21,269 nucleotides of DNA from positions 1 to 21,269 of the forward strand of contig CAZSWR010000067.1 of NCBI GenBank assembly GCA_964610885.1, written 5' to 3'. The DNA is from CAZSWR01 sp964610885. Lineage in GTDB: Bacteria; Bacteroidota; Ignavibacteria; Kapaibacteriales; UBA2268. Every line of letters starts with the position of its first letter. The stretch's first letter is position 1. The notes below the pieces were generated by a model. That model did not search any database and was not told where the DNA came from. It was given only the letters and a program-made list of their open reading frames with translations. This document shows positions 1 through 9,239 of this stretch, in pieces. Position numbers and translations under genes: made by a program.

Positions 1-8
1 ATTGTGAA

Positions 9-3000
9 ATGAGAAAAATTATCCTCATTCTAGCAATCGCTATCCTCGGATCGCCAATAACAATCCTTGCGAGCCAATACGGCACGATCAAAGGTAAAGT
101 AACAGACGATAAGGGGGAGCCAGCTACAGGTGCTTCGGTTAGAGTCCTAACGACAACCAAGGGTATGAAAGTCAAAAAAGACGGTACATACCTTATCTCC
201 GGTATTACAGCCGGCGAATACGAAGTCGAAGCCAAAATTGTCGGTAAGAAGGAAGTTAAAAAAAGAGTTCTTGTCGTGGCCGACGAAACAAGGACAGTTG
301 ACTTTCAATTTGTTGACGAACAAGCAGCCAAGAGCGGTGTAGTTACAATCGTCGCTGAGAGAGTTGACAATACAAAGATCAACAAAGACCGCGTGGGTTC
401 CGGAACGGTTCTCACGAACAAAGAGCTTACCTCGACATCGCGCGAGGGTATGTCTTTCATCGGCTACACAGCCGGTGTGTTCAACGAATCATCAGGTTTC
501 ATCATGCGCGGTAACCGCCCGAACGAGTCCCAGATTCGTATCAATGGTATGAACGTTAGTAATACGTTTACCGGTGGTTTCGGCCTTGGCGGTATGACCT
601 ATACAGCAACAACAAGTAACTTCGCAACAGAGCAAACAAGCGTCGTAACCGGTGGCCTTCCTGCCGAATACGGTGGCGTGCTCGGCGGCGTGGTGAACTC
701 GACAATTAGAAAAGGTAGCAAAGACGGATACGAAGGATACTTAAGATATAAAACAGATTTCGAACCTCTCTATGGCAGCCAAGAAAAAGGCTTGAAAATC
801 ATCCAAAAAGGTACGGATAACTTCCTCCTCAATACAAATGATGGCAAAAAGCTCCAAGCCTCCGGCGAACAGAGATTTGAATTTGGTATTGGCGGCCCAA
901 TTCCCGGGCTTACGAACTGCACATTCTTTTTCAGTGGTTGGAACCTTTATGAGAAGAATCGTGACGCTTCATACGAAATTTATGATCCGGCAGGCAACAA
1001 CCTTGGTTTGACGCCCAACGACCAAAGCTGGGTAAAGAACCTTAGCGGCCGTTTATTCTTCGAATTCTCTGACTTCTCGATTGATATAGGCGGTTCGTTC
1101 GGCCTTCAGAATTTCGAAGCTCTTTCGGATTCATGGATGTATGCCACGAACCAAGGATATAATATTGGTACGACTACACTTAATGGAGTTCCCGAATACG
1201 TTGCAAAAGAAAGAATTTGGAACACACTTATGGCCTCAGCATATATAAGGTTAAGGCACACACTTTCCGAAGCAACATACTACGAACTTACCATTTCGAA
1301 TACAACAAATAACGACGACGTTTCCAAGAAAAAATCATACAAAGATCCTGACTTCTTAAGTGGATTCGACATGTGGTATCCGCAAGATGAATACTTTTCG
1401 ATTTATCAATCGAATGGAGATGTCTTGGCACCTGGCAAAAACCACATCGTTGACGAGTACGAAATGCTCTATAGGGCAGATACCTCGAAGGATAAGTACT
1501 TCAAAGCACAATTGCCCTATGCAAATCCTTTGACAGGCTATATCGAAGGTGCCGGAGATGGCTCCTCGACAAATAATCCTTACGGTTTGGCAAATAGGTT
1601 CTATAATACTGGTAACACGAACGTGTTCCAATTCCGCCGTTCGAACTACTGGCAAGTCGATGGTTTCCTCGAGTCCAACTATGCTGGCAACGATGAAACG
1701 CCCGGCCACAGCTTCAAGACCGGTTTCGAAATTCAGATCTACAAATTATCACTGCACTCAAACGGCCTCCAGTGGAGCGGAAAGCCCAATTATGATGTTT
1801 ATACAAGCGATTGGGGTGGCGACATCTATACTGAATCCGCCTATGCCAAAGAGAAAACAAGCAAGCCATTCAAACCTACGAGAGGTGCTGTTTACGTACA
1901 GGACAAAATCACATACAAAGGTATTGTGTTCACTCCCGGACTTCGCTTCGATTTTTCGGATCCCAATGCTGACTACCGTACTTCGTACTACACATTCACG
2001 CCAATCAGTTCAGTTGAAGGTTTTGCAAAAGCAAAAACGAAATTCACTCTTAGCCCCAGAATCGCTGTGGCATACCCAATTACCGAAAACTCGAACATTA
2101 AACTGAATTATGGTTTATACTACCAGATGCCTGATTTCCAAAAATTCTATGATGGTTTCAATACTGACTTGCTCAGCCAAGGAAATATTATCGGAAACCC
2201 GAACATGAAGGCACAAAGATCGAATCAGTACAACATCACATACGAAATGCAGTCAACAGACCAGCTTTATTCAATGTCAATTTCTGCATACTACAACGAT
2301 AAATACAATGTTATCGGCACGAGATATATCGATGCCGTTCCGGATCCATTCTATCAATACACACTTTCCGAATACGGAAACCAGCGCGGCCTCGAGTTCT
2401 CATTGACGAAAGCCGCAACACCAAGAGACCACTTTGGTTTCTTCATCAACTACAACTTGTCGAATGCAATTGCAACCTCTTCGTCGGCAGAATCAAATGC
2501 ATCTCTCTACGGTGCCGATCCCTTCACGAACAAACCGCAGTTCTCTTTGGTCGAGCTGACACAGCCCTGGGACCGTACACACAGAATCAACGGTAGCTTG
2601 GACTTAGTATGGTTTGGAAACCAAGGCCCAATGCTTTTCGACTACCACGTGCTTGAAAATGTTAGCATCAACCTTTCCGGTTTCTTCCAAACAGGAACTC
2701 CTTATACAAAAGTTGACAGAAGAGGCCAAGTCGTCGGTGAATTCCTCTCCGAAAGGCAGCCGAGCCGTTGGCAAGTTGACCTTCGTTTCGTTAAAGGATT
2801 CAACCTCGAGGGTTGGTTCGGCGTCAAAGCCAAACTTGAATTCTTTGCTGACGTAACAAACTTACTCAATAATAGATCTTACGTTGCTGTTTATCCAGTA
2901 ACAGGCGATCCTGACAACAATGGTTCATATCTTACCACTACTCCTGCAGCAGCAGTTGGAACAAATACATACTATAAAGAAGCATATTTTGGAAATGCAG

Positions 3001-3197
3001 TTACATTCTCAGCCGATCAATATGATAGAATCGGTGGAAGACTGTATAACCAAATAATTGATTACGATAAAAATGGACTTGTTACAACCGATGAAAGATA
3101 TAAATCATATCTTAGATACCTTGAAGACATCGTGGGAGGAAGACCTTATTATATGATCCCGCGCATGGTTTCAATTGGTTTCATGGTTAGATTCTAA
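9..3197 (+). CDS. TonB-dependent outer-membrane receptor with N-terminal carboxypeptidase-regulatory domain
   Basis: This is probably an outer-membrane gated channel powered by TonB; the ligand cannot be read from sequence. The 1062-aa protein starts with a signal peptide (residues 1 to about 21). A CarboxypepD_reg-like beta-sandwich follows (about 24-105; GTIKGKVTDDKGEPATGASV), then a TonB-box-like stretch (GVVTIVAERVDN, about 110-121), a plug domain (about 125-235, with the MRGNRPNESQIRINGMNV and GGLPAEYGGVLGGVVN motifs), and a long beta-barrel ending in a terminal Phe (MVRF), as expected for BAM-assembled proteins. An EF-hand-like loop (DYDKNGLVTTDE, residues 1018-1029) lies near the C-terminus, probably in an extracellular loop. 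It is the first gene of a cluster with a T9SS cargo gene 40 bp downstream and a PorV-like gene after that; no SusD partner is visible. The ATG at 9 gives a normal signal peptide, but the promoter lies outside the window. Confidence 0.93.
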   Translation: MRKIILILAIAILGSPITILASQYGTIKGKVTDDKGEPATGASVRVLTTTKGMKVKKDGTYLISGITAGEYEVEAKIVGKKEVKKRVLVVADETRTVDFQFVDEQAAKSGVVTIVAERVDNTKINKDRVGSGTVLTNKELTSTSREGMSFIGYTAGVFNESSGFIMRGNRPNESQIRINGMNVSNTFTGGFGLGGMTYTATTSNFATEQTSVVTGGLPAEYGGVLGGVVNSTIRKGSKDGYEGYLRYKTDFEPLYGSQEKGLKIIQKGTDNFLLNTNDGKKLQASGEQRFEFGIGGPIPGLTNCTFFFSGWNLYEKNRDASYEIYDPAGNNLGLTPNDQSWVKNLSGRLFFEFSDFSIDIGGSFGLQNFEALSDSWMYATNQGYNIGTTTLNGVPEYVAKERIWNTLMASAYIRLRHTLSEATYYELTISNTTNNDDVSKKKSYKDPDFLSGFDMWYPQDEYFSIYQSNGDVLAPGKNHIVDEYEMLYRADTSKDKYFKAQLPYANPLTGYIEGAGDGSSTNNPYGLANRFYNTGNTNVFQFRRSNYWQVDGFLESNYAGNDETPGHSFKTGFEIQIYKLSLHSNGLQWSGKPNYDVYTSDWGGDIYTESAYAKEKTSKPFKPTRGAVYVQDKITYKGIVFTPGLRFDFSDPNADYRTSYYTFTPISSVEGFAKAKTKFTLSPRIAVAYPITENSNIKLNYGLYYQMPDFQKFYDGFNTDLLSQGNIIGNPNMKAQRSNQYNITYEMQSTDQLYSMSISAYYNDKYNVIGTRYIDAVPDPFYQYTLSEYGNQRGLEFSLTKAATPRDHFGFFINYNLSNAIATSSSAESNASLYGADPFTNKPQFSLVELTQPWDRTHRINGSLDLVWFGNQGPMLFDYHVLENVSINLSGFFQTGTPYTKVDRRGQVVGEFLSERQPSRWQVDLRFVKGFNLEGWFGVKAKLEFFADVTNLLNNRSYVAVYPVTGDPDNNGSYLTTTPAAAVGTNTYYKEAYFGNAVTFSADQYDRIGGRLYNQIIDYDKNGLVTTDERYKSYLRYLEDIVGGRPYYMIPRMVSIGFMVRF

Positions 3198-3226
3198 TTT
3201 TTCGGTAATTTATTGAAATACACAAA

Positions 3227-3231
3227 AGAGG
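3227..3231 (+). promoter_or_regulatory. Ribosome binding site of the giant T9SS protein gene
   Basis: AGAGG lies 6 nt before the ATG at 3238. The 40-bp gap from the receptor stop contains no terminator hairpin, which supports co-transcription. Confidence 0.6.
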
Positions 3232-3237
3232 TAATAT

Positions 3238-6200
3238 ATGTTTAGAAACTATAAAGCTTTTGCTTTGCTTGCTTGCTTATTCGTCGCCTTCACAGCGATG
3301 GATCTTTCGGCAAAGACTGCACAATTGCCGAAAGATAAAAGCAATGAGGAGATCCAAAGGACCGTTACAGGGGCTTTCGACCTCCAACTTAATACAGTAA
3401 GCCGTATTTGGTGCTATACAACTAACTACGGTATATTGGGCCACAACGTGGAATTAAACATTTCCGGTAACAGATGGCCCCGCGGTTCCTACAACCAATA
3501 CATCTATGCAGCAGGTATTTGGTTCGGTTGTATTACAGAAGTCAATGGCGAAGACAGAGCCAATGTCGAGATTTCGTACAACCCGAACAATGGTGCCAGC
3601 TGGATGGTCCCCGGACGTATATCCGATGGCGATAAAATTCTTGCCACTCCGGAAGCTGTTCAAAAATACAGAACATACTTCTCGACTGATTATCGCGGTA
3701 CGGGCGCTCCGATCAATTCAGTAACAAGCACAGTCAACTGGCCAATCTGGGATACAACCCCGGCCAGAACTAAAATTCCTAAAGACACACTAAGGAAGAA
3801 CAACTACTTTGGTGCTTATGTTGACAATATCGGTAACAGAATCAATGGAATCTATGCTCAACCCGCATTTATGTCGGGAGAAGATATTTTCTGTACGTAT
3901 AAGGATACGGATCTCGATCGTTACGACGACGGTATCGTTTTCCGCCGCCAAAGAGGTTATCCTCTTCGCCTCCAATACGAACAAACCATATACTCATGGG
4001 GTATTGGCGATTACAAAGATATTATGTTCGTTACCTATAGAATTAAAAACGAATCAATTAGAAGATACCGCAATTGCTGGATTTCTCCGGTAGTCGATGC
4101 AGATATAGGCCATTACTATGACACACAATATGGCCACTCCAACGACTATTGTACATACCTTTCGTCCCGCCCCGAACTCAATTTGGGTATCCAGTGGAGC
4201 GAGGCCGGATCGAAATCAACATATAGCGAAAAAGGAAGAGGTTTTGGTTTTCTTGGTATGGCAATGCTTGAAACGCCTGCCGTTGATGAAAAGAATGACC
4301 TTAAGACTGATAAACCTATTTATCCCGTTTCCGAACAGCTCGGAATGAAATCCTTCAGAAGATGGGAAATCGACGAAGATAAAAACACTGACGACATCCG
4401 CTACGCTTTCATGAGCGAAAACAAAAAAGACGAAACAAATTCCAAAAAAGCAGATATTCGCTTCTTGGCCAGTACAGGCCCGTTCAATATGGATCCAGGC
4501 CAGACAACCAAGGTCGTTATCGTTTTCATCTATGCTAACAATGCAAAAACTGGCGATATTACAGGCAAGGATACTACCGAACGCAACGAGCTTATCCGCA
4601 AAACTGAATTCGCATATAACGTGTACTATAACAACTTCGAAGCTCCCCAACCCCCAGACAGAGCAAACCTGAAATGGAAACCTCTCAACAATGCTGTTGA
4701 GTTGACTTGGGACACAACGTCTGAGATGAGCAACGACGTTTATGAAAAAGGTCTCGACTTCATGGGCTACAAGATCTTCCGCAGCCGCGACAAAGACCTT
4801 GATACGTTCGATTTGAATCAAACTGAAGTTGGTACGGATACAAAATATCCTTCGGGCAAAGGTCCCTTTGGCTGGAAGCAAGTTGCTGAATGGGACGTCA
4901 ATTCACCATTCCAGAAATCCATCCAATATCCCGCAGTTGGCACAATGCCTGCAATCGATTCATTGCTGCTTGGCGGTATCGCATACGTCATGAAAGACGG
5001 AAAATTTGTGGACAAAGACGGTAAAGAAATCGATGATGTTGATGCAAATAGAAGAATGGAAAGATACGTTATCGATACGAACTCAATTGCATTTGTTCGT
5101 GTACCGGCATTTTCAAACTGCCAGATGGCGACTGCTAAAGTAGGTGCAACGCAGAGATATGTTCCGTTTATCAGCTACGCATACCCGTACACCGGATTTG
5201 GCCCTTGGAACAAAGAACTCGCCAGCATTATCGAAAAAGAAGGCTCATCTCAGTATTTTGATTTGGACCCTATTGGTGAAAAATTCGATAACTATATGAT
5301 GAAAAATGTAATGTATTCAACAATTACATTTAACGTCGAAAGGAACCCACTTTTCTGGAAATACGAAAGAGTTCCGATTAAAAAGGTTGCTGATACACTG
5401 TTTATCCCCAAAAACAATGACACAATTCACTACTACCGCGAAACACGCGATACAGTTATTATTTCGAGAGATACAGTAATTAATAATGTTAACACAACAG
5501 TGTATGACACGTCCTATTACGTACCCCGCGAAAGGAAAATCGACCCCAGAATGGCAATGACGGACAAATCACATATTGACAGAGTCCTTCAATACATTTA
5601 CAATGCAATTAAAACTCAAGCATTTAAGAAAATCAACATTACTGATTACGAAAGATCAGCAGATGCCGTCGAACTTCTTAAGAAGTATTTCAAAGAAGTA
5701 ACCAATAATCGTACTTTCATCGATATCGGCGACGACAACCGGTCTGCAATGGTAACATCGAACGTTGATATCACGAAAACTGAAAGAATGATCAATAATA
5801 TTGATTATTACTACAAGTTGCTGTCGAAAGACGAAGGCGATGCCTACCAACAGTCAGAATCGAAATACAACGATGCTGCCGAAGGACTTTCAAATATGGT
5901 TAAAGCCCACCCCGTTGCTGCTTCCGTAAGAAGTAATTTCAATATCGAAGTTATCTACGAAGATAGAGAAAAACTCGGTGGCCTCTACGACTTCAATTTC
6001 TTCCAGTTGGATCAGCAGAGATTCACTCAGGTATTCAAACCAGGCGATACACTTGAATTGACATTCGATCCAGCATGGTCGCGCAGCTCATATCAGAGAA
6101 CTGACAATCAGACTAAAAAAATCTACAGTACTCCCTATGGCCTCTACCACAGCAAAACCAAGCTGTACCATATCACAGACACAGCAAATTATCCTTTGGA

Positions 6201-8034
6201 TTCTGTTCAAGTAGTTACTGGTACAGATACAACATACACGAAATTCAAGAGACCTGTTCCCACAAAATTGCTCTATGCCGGAAACACATACTACGAATCG
6301 GAGCTTTGCAACGGTATTCTTAGAGGTATGTTCACCGATAAGGGCTTGACATACATCTATTCCGATACTCTTGTACATGACGAGGTTACAGGTAAAGACA
6401 TCACAATGGGACTTGTCTATAGCAATGACACAGTTTTCCGCAGAGGAAAATTCTCAACAGGCGATTTTAAATTAGACGGATATTGCTACCACTATCACCC
6501 CAGCTATTTGAACGAAATGATTACAGATCCTACAAGCATGGTTGGTGCAATGAACTACGAAGGTTTCGGCACAATCGGTTTTGAGTTCGATTACGGAATG
6601 GAACAATGGGGCGGTTTCTACAGAGCCGATACCATGATTGCTTCACCCGAAATTAATATCCCATACTCGCATGTTAAGATTCTGTCCGCACTTAGGGATG
6701 GCAATCCTGACCAATACCTGTTTGAAGAATACACAGGCAGTACTATGTATCTCGATTTCGATAACAACGGAGACGGATACCTGAAAGCCGGTGCATTTAA
6801 CAACGGCCCGATTGATTATACTATCAAATTCACCGGTTCCGGCACAGAAAAAATGACACTCGGATGGAACTGGAAGTATAAATTGGGTCTGCAAACATTC
6901 GGTGTGAACGTCGATGTGCCTTATCTCGAGTTTGAGGTTTATGACAATGGAGACTTCAAATTCCGTAAACCCGATAGCACATGGTTCAATGTGAAGTATC
7001 CTCAAATGGTGGAAAAAATGATTCTTCCCGATACTGGCGTCGAATACCAAGCACCAAGAAGCGAAGCAAACGGCTTAACTTCAACTGAGAATTTAGGAAG
7101 AAAGAGAAAATATTTCCCGCATCCGTTCAACCTTGGATTGAGAAATAACGAATTCATACACAAATGCGCAATGGTCTCGTTTGCAAAGGTTAGAAATACG
7201 AAGTATTCAGATTCCTTTATTGCAGACACCGCAATCCAAAGATGCGTATTCCCAATTAGCCCCAACAGAGACAAATACCCTGATAAGTTCGTAACTATGT
7301 TTGCCGAAAACAACACTGATAACTATATCGCCAAGATGCACGGAAGGAAGACGCCTCCGGTTGTGAGCGTTGGAACTCAGAACAGATATTATCTTTCGAC
7401 GAATGTCAATGGCGAAAATATCGATTTCCAAAACTTGTTCTATGCTGCAGGTGGTTTGTTCCTGTTCAACTTTGCAAACTATAGTTTCATCGACTATGAC
7501 TATTCCTCACTTGTTGGTATTATCAAAATGAACAAACAATTTGACTATACTAATGCACGCGATTTCAAAGTTGGTGATACAGTTAGAGTACGTACCGCTG
7601 GTGGTGTCCGCGGCCTTCCGCTGCCCGGCGCAAAGGTTAGAGCAGTCATCCGCGGTTCAATCACAGACGATTCGCAAATCTCTGACAAGATGATGGACCA
7701 AATCAACGTTGTGCCGAATCCTTACTACTTGGCCCACCAAGCAGTTCGTTCGCCATACGATTCGAAGCTCTACTTCACCAGATTGCCCAAAATCTGCACA
7801 ATCGAAATCTACACAGTCAATGGCAACAAGATCTATACACTCCACCATAATGACGCTAACACCAGCGAGGACCACGAGAACCAAGAATCTCTTGAAATTT
7901 GGGACCTCCTCACGTCAACGAACCAAAGAGTTCAAAGCCAGTCCTTTATCGCGCTTATCAAAGCCGAAAATGGCTCGCAGACAATCAAGAACTTCTCGAT
8001 CGTTGTTCCTGGCGCACGCGTTATTACTGAGTGA
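3238..8034 (+). CDS. Giant secreted surface protein with T9SS-type C-terminal domain
   Basis: No specific function is recognised. The 1598-aa protein has a signal peptide (residues 1 to about 25) and an N-terminal beta-rich region containing many aromatic and Asp/Asn residues. A fibronectin-III-like segment lies at about 468-540 (PPDRANLKWKPLNNAVELTW, then GYKIFRSRDKD). A DTV-rich linker (about 730-760) is followed by a predominantly helical stretch (about 776-900), and then more beta-rich sequence. The C-terminal about 110 residues resemble a T9SS type A sorting domain: VVPNPYY at 1491-1497, LPKICTIEIYTVNGNKIYTL, WDLL, then a final strand pair. It should therefore be exported by Sec, moved across the outer membrane by the T9SS and fixed at the surface or released. 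The adjacent PorV-like gene fits that route, and the receptor upstream suggests a joint uptake or surface complex. The ATG at 3238 has a good RBS. The fold and export assignment are inferred; the role is unknown. Confidence 0.85.
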   Translation: MFRNYKAFALLACLFVAFTAMDLSAKTAQLPKDKSNEEIQRTVTGAFDLQLNTVSRIWCYTTNYGILGHNVELNISGNRWPRGSYNQYIYAAGIWFGCITEVNGEDRANVEISYNPNNGASWMVPGRISDGDKILATPEAVQKYRTYFSTDYRGTGAPINSVTSTVNWPIWDTTPARTKIPKDTLRKNNYFGAYVDNIGNRINGIYAQPAFMSGEDIFCTYKDTDLDRYDDGIVFRRQRGYPLRLQYEQTIYSWGIGDYKDIMFVTYRIKNESIRRYRNCWISPVVDADIGHYYDTQYGHSNDYCTYLSSRPELNLGIQWSEAGSKSTYSEKGRGFGFLGMAMLETPAVDEKNDLKTDKPIYPVSEQLGMKSFRRWEIDEDKNTDDIRYAFMSENKKDETNSKKADIRFLASTGPFNMDPGQTTKVVIVFIYANNAKTGDITGKDTTERNELIRKTEFAYNVYYNNFEAPQPPDRANLKWKPLNNAVELTWDTTSEMSNDVYEKGLDFMGYKIFRSRDKDLDTFDLNQTEVGTDTKYPSGKGPFGWKQVAEWDVNSPFQKSIQYPAVGTMPAIDSLLLGGIAYVMKDGKFVDKDGKEIDDVDANRRMERYVIDTNSIAFVRVPAFSNCQMATAKVGATQRYVPFISYAYPYTGFGPWNKELASIIEKEGSSQYFDLDPIGEKFDNYMMKNVMYSTITFNVERNPLFWKYERVPIKKVADTLFIPKNNDTIHYYRETRDTVIISRDTVINNVNTTVYDTSYYVPRERKIDPRMAMTDKSHIDRVLQYIYNAIKTQAFKKINITDYERSADAVELLKKYFKEVTNNRTFIDIGDDNRSAMVTSNVDITKTERMINNIDYYYKLLSKDEGDAYQQSESKYNDAAEGLSNMVKAHPVAASVRSNFNIEVIYEDREKLGGLYDFNFFQLDQQRFTQVFKPGDTLELTFDPAWSRSSYQRTDNQTKKIYSTPYGLYHSKTKLYHITDTANYPLDSVQVVTGTDTTYTKFKRPVPTKLLYAGNTYYESELCNGILRGMFTDKGLTYIYSDTLVHDEVTGKDITMGLVYSNDTVFRRGKFSTGDFKLDGYCYHYHPSYLNEMITDPTSMVGAMNYEGFGTIGFEFDYGMEQWGGFYRADTMIASPEINIPYSHVKILSALRDGNPDQYLFEEYTGSTMYLDFDNNGDGYLKAGAFNNGPIDYTIKFTGSGTEKMTLGWNWKYKLGLQTFGVNVDVPYLEFEVYDNGDFKFRKPDSTWFNVKYPQMVEKMILPDTGVEYQAPRSEANGLTSTENLGRKRKYFPHPFNLGLRNNEFIHKCAMVSFAKVRNTKYSDSFIADTAIQRCVFPISPNRDKYPDKFVTMFAENNTDNYIAKMHGRKTPPVVSVGTQNRYYLSTNVNGENIDFQNLFYAAGGLFLFNFANYSFIDYDYSSLVGIIKMNKQFDYTNARDFKVGDTVRVRTAGGVRGLPLPGAKVRAVIRGSITDDSQISDKMMDQINVVPNPYYLAHQAVRSPYDSKLYFTRLPKICTIEIYTVNGNKIYTLHHNDANTSEDHENQESLEIWDLLTSTNQRVQSQSFIALIKAENGSQTIKNFSIVVPGARVITE

Positions 8035-8056
8035 TAATTATTAAGTAAACAAAAAT

Positions 8057-8060
8057 GGAG
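8057..8060 (+). promoter_or_regulatory. Ribosome binding site that sets the PorV-like start
   Basis: GGAG lies 6 nt before the ATG at 8067. It overlaps the upstream in-frame ATG at 8055, which would add only four residues (MEYK). The spacing favours 8067 as the real start. Confidence 0.6.
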
Positions 8061-8066
8061 TATAAA

Positions 8067-9116
8067 ATGAAAAAAATATTTTGTTTGTTACTGATTATCG
8101 GTCTTGCTGCTTTTTCGGCGAACAAAACGTACGCATATAACGAAAATTTCGGTTTGACTGATGATAGTGAAGTGCTCAAAGCCGGCGCCGCCGGTGCCCA
8201 ATTCCTCAAAGTTGGAGTGGGCGCTCGCGCAATGGCGATGGGCGGAGCATACTCGTCGATTGCAGACGACCCAACGGCTATGTACTGGAACCCAGCCGGA
8301 CTGGCAAATGTGCAGCAAGTTTCAACCAACTTCTCTTGGAGCAATTGGTTCGCTAACTATAGCCACAACTTTGCAGCCGTCTCGATTCCCTTCAGCCGTT
8401 CATTGGTAGTTGGTTTCAATATGGTTTCTTTTGGAACTGACCGCGTGGAGATTTCTACACTCGAGGATCCAAACACAGGAACATACTATAGCATTAATGA
8501 CCTTAGCTTTGCAGCCACTGTGGCCGGATACCTTACACAGGAATTCAGCTTCGGTTTCACTGCACGCTATACCAGAAACGCTTTCGCTGACCTTTCCGCT
8601 GGCGGTGTTTCGTTCGATTTCGGTACCATGTATAACACAGGTATCCTGAACAACATGAAACTCAGCTTCGCAATCCAAAACCTGGGACCCCAAATGGAAT
8701 ACGCAGGCAAAGATCTTTATACAACGAAGAAAATTGTCCAAGATCTCAATATGAGCGGTATCCAAGCAACTTATCTTGCAAACCCGTATTCAATTCCGCT
8801 GACTTTCCGTGCAGGCCTCTCGTCGTTCATCTATGACAACGACGAATACAGATGGCTCTTGGCTGGCGATTTCGTTACGATCTCCGACGCAGCCGAAAGC
8901 TACCACGTGGGTACCGAATTCACTTACCTCGTGGGTGGATTCGACCTGTCGGCTCGTTCCGGCTTCACAGTTAACCATGACCAAATTGGTTATGCTGGCG
9001 GCGTCGGCCTCAGCTACGATATGAATTTCGGTATTGGTCGTTTGGACTATTGCTTCATTCCGACGAAGGACTTTGGAGTAATCAGCAAGATTACTGCAAG
9101 CTTCAACATGAAATAA
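8067..9116 (+). CDS. PorV/PorQ-family (UPF0164) outer-membrane beta-barrel protein
   Basis: This 349-aa protein has a signal peptide (MKKIFCLLLIIGLAAFSA) and, shortly after it, the family hallmark: GAQFLKVGVGARAMAMGGA followed by ADDPTAMYWNPAGLA. The rest alternates in a pattern typical of a FadL/PorV-like barrel (PFSRSLVVGFNMVSFGT, SFGFTARYTRN, LSFAIQNLGPQMEYAG) and ends FGVISKITASFNMK. In Porphyromonas, PorV shuttles T9SS cargo by its C-terminal domain from the translocon to the PorU sortase complex. By family this protein should sit in the outer membrane and act in cargo handling. Its position about 30 bp after a T9SS-type cargo gene suggests a dedicated shuttle for that cargo. No PorU, SprA or other core T9SS gene is in the window, so this is more likely one of several PorV paralogs than the central copy. 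Confidence 0.88.
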   Translation: MKKIFCLLLIIGLAAFSANKTYAYNENFGLTDDSEVLKAGAAGAQFLKVGVGARAMAMGGAYSSIADDPTAMYWNPAGLANVQQVSTNFSWSNWFANYSHNFAAVSIPFSRSLVVGFNMVSFGTDRVEISTLEDPNTGTYYSINDLSFAATVAGYLTQEFSFGFTARYTRNAFADLSAGGVSFDFGTMYNTGILNNMKLSFAIQNLGPQMEYAGKDLYTTKKIVQDLNMSGIQATYLANPYSIPLTFRAGLSSFIYDNDEYRWLLAGDFVTISDAAESYHVGTEFTYLVGGFDLSARSGFTVNHDQIGYAGGVGLSYDMNFGIGRLDYCFIPTKDFGVISKITASFNMK

Positions 9117-9134
9117 TCCAACCGGACTAAAAAC

Positions 9135-9180
9135 AAAATCAGCCGCACTTCCTTACGGGGATAGTGCGGCTGATTTTTTT
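9135..9180. terminator. Bidirectional intrinsic terminator between convergent genes
   Basis: A perfect 15-bp inverted repeat (9135-9149 with 9163-9177, AAAATCAGCCGCACT and its complement) encloses a 13-nt loop. A T-run (9174-9180) follows on the + strand, and A-rich sequence on the left (9131-9138) gives a U-tract on the - strand. It lies 18 bp after the PorV-like stop and 60 bp beyond the adenylate kinase stop, so it can end transcription from both sides. Confidence 0.9.
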
Positions 9181-9239
9181 ATGTTTACAATGAAAATGAA
9201 ATTCAAAGAGTATCGACTGCATTGAGCTAATCCTACAGG

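Noticed and set aside
1549..2106. A 185-codon + strand frame inside the receptor gene
   Set aside because: It is an out-of-frame shadow of the receptor's barrel-coding sequence; the product is Ser/Thr/Arg-rich with no recognisable domain.
3198..3237. A terminator or promoter between the receptor and the giant protein gene
   Set aside because: The 40-bp gap has no hairpin and no clear -7 motif; it contains only the downstream RBS.
4216..4881. A 221-codon antisense open frame inside the giant T9SS protein gene
   Set aside because: It lies wholly within a well supported coding gene, its product is low-complexity Cys/Phe/Val-rich sequence, and it has no start signals.
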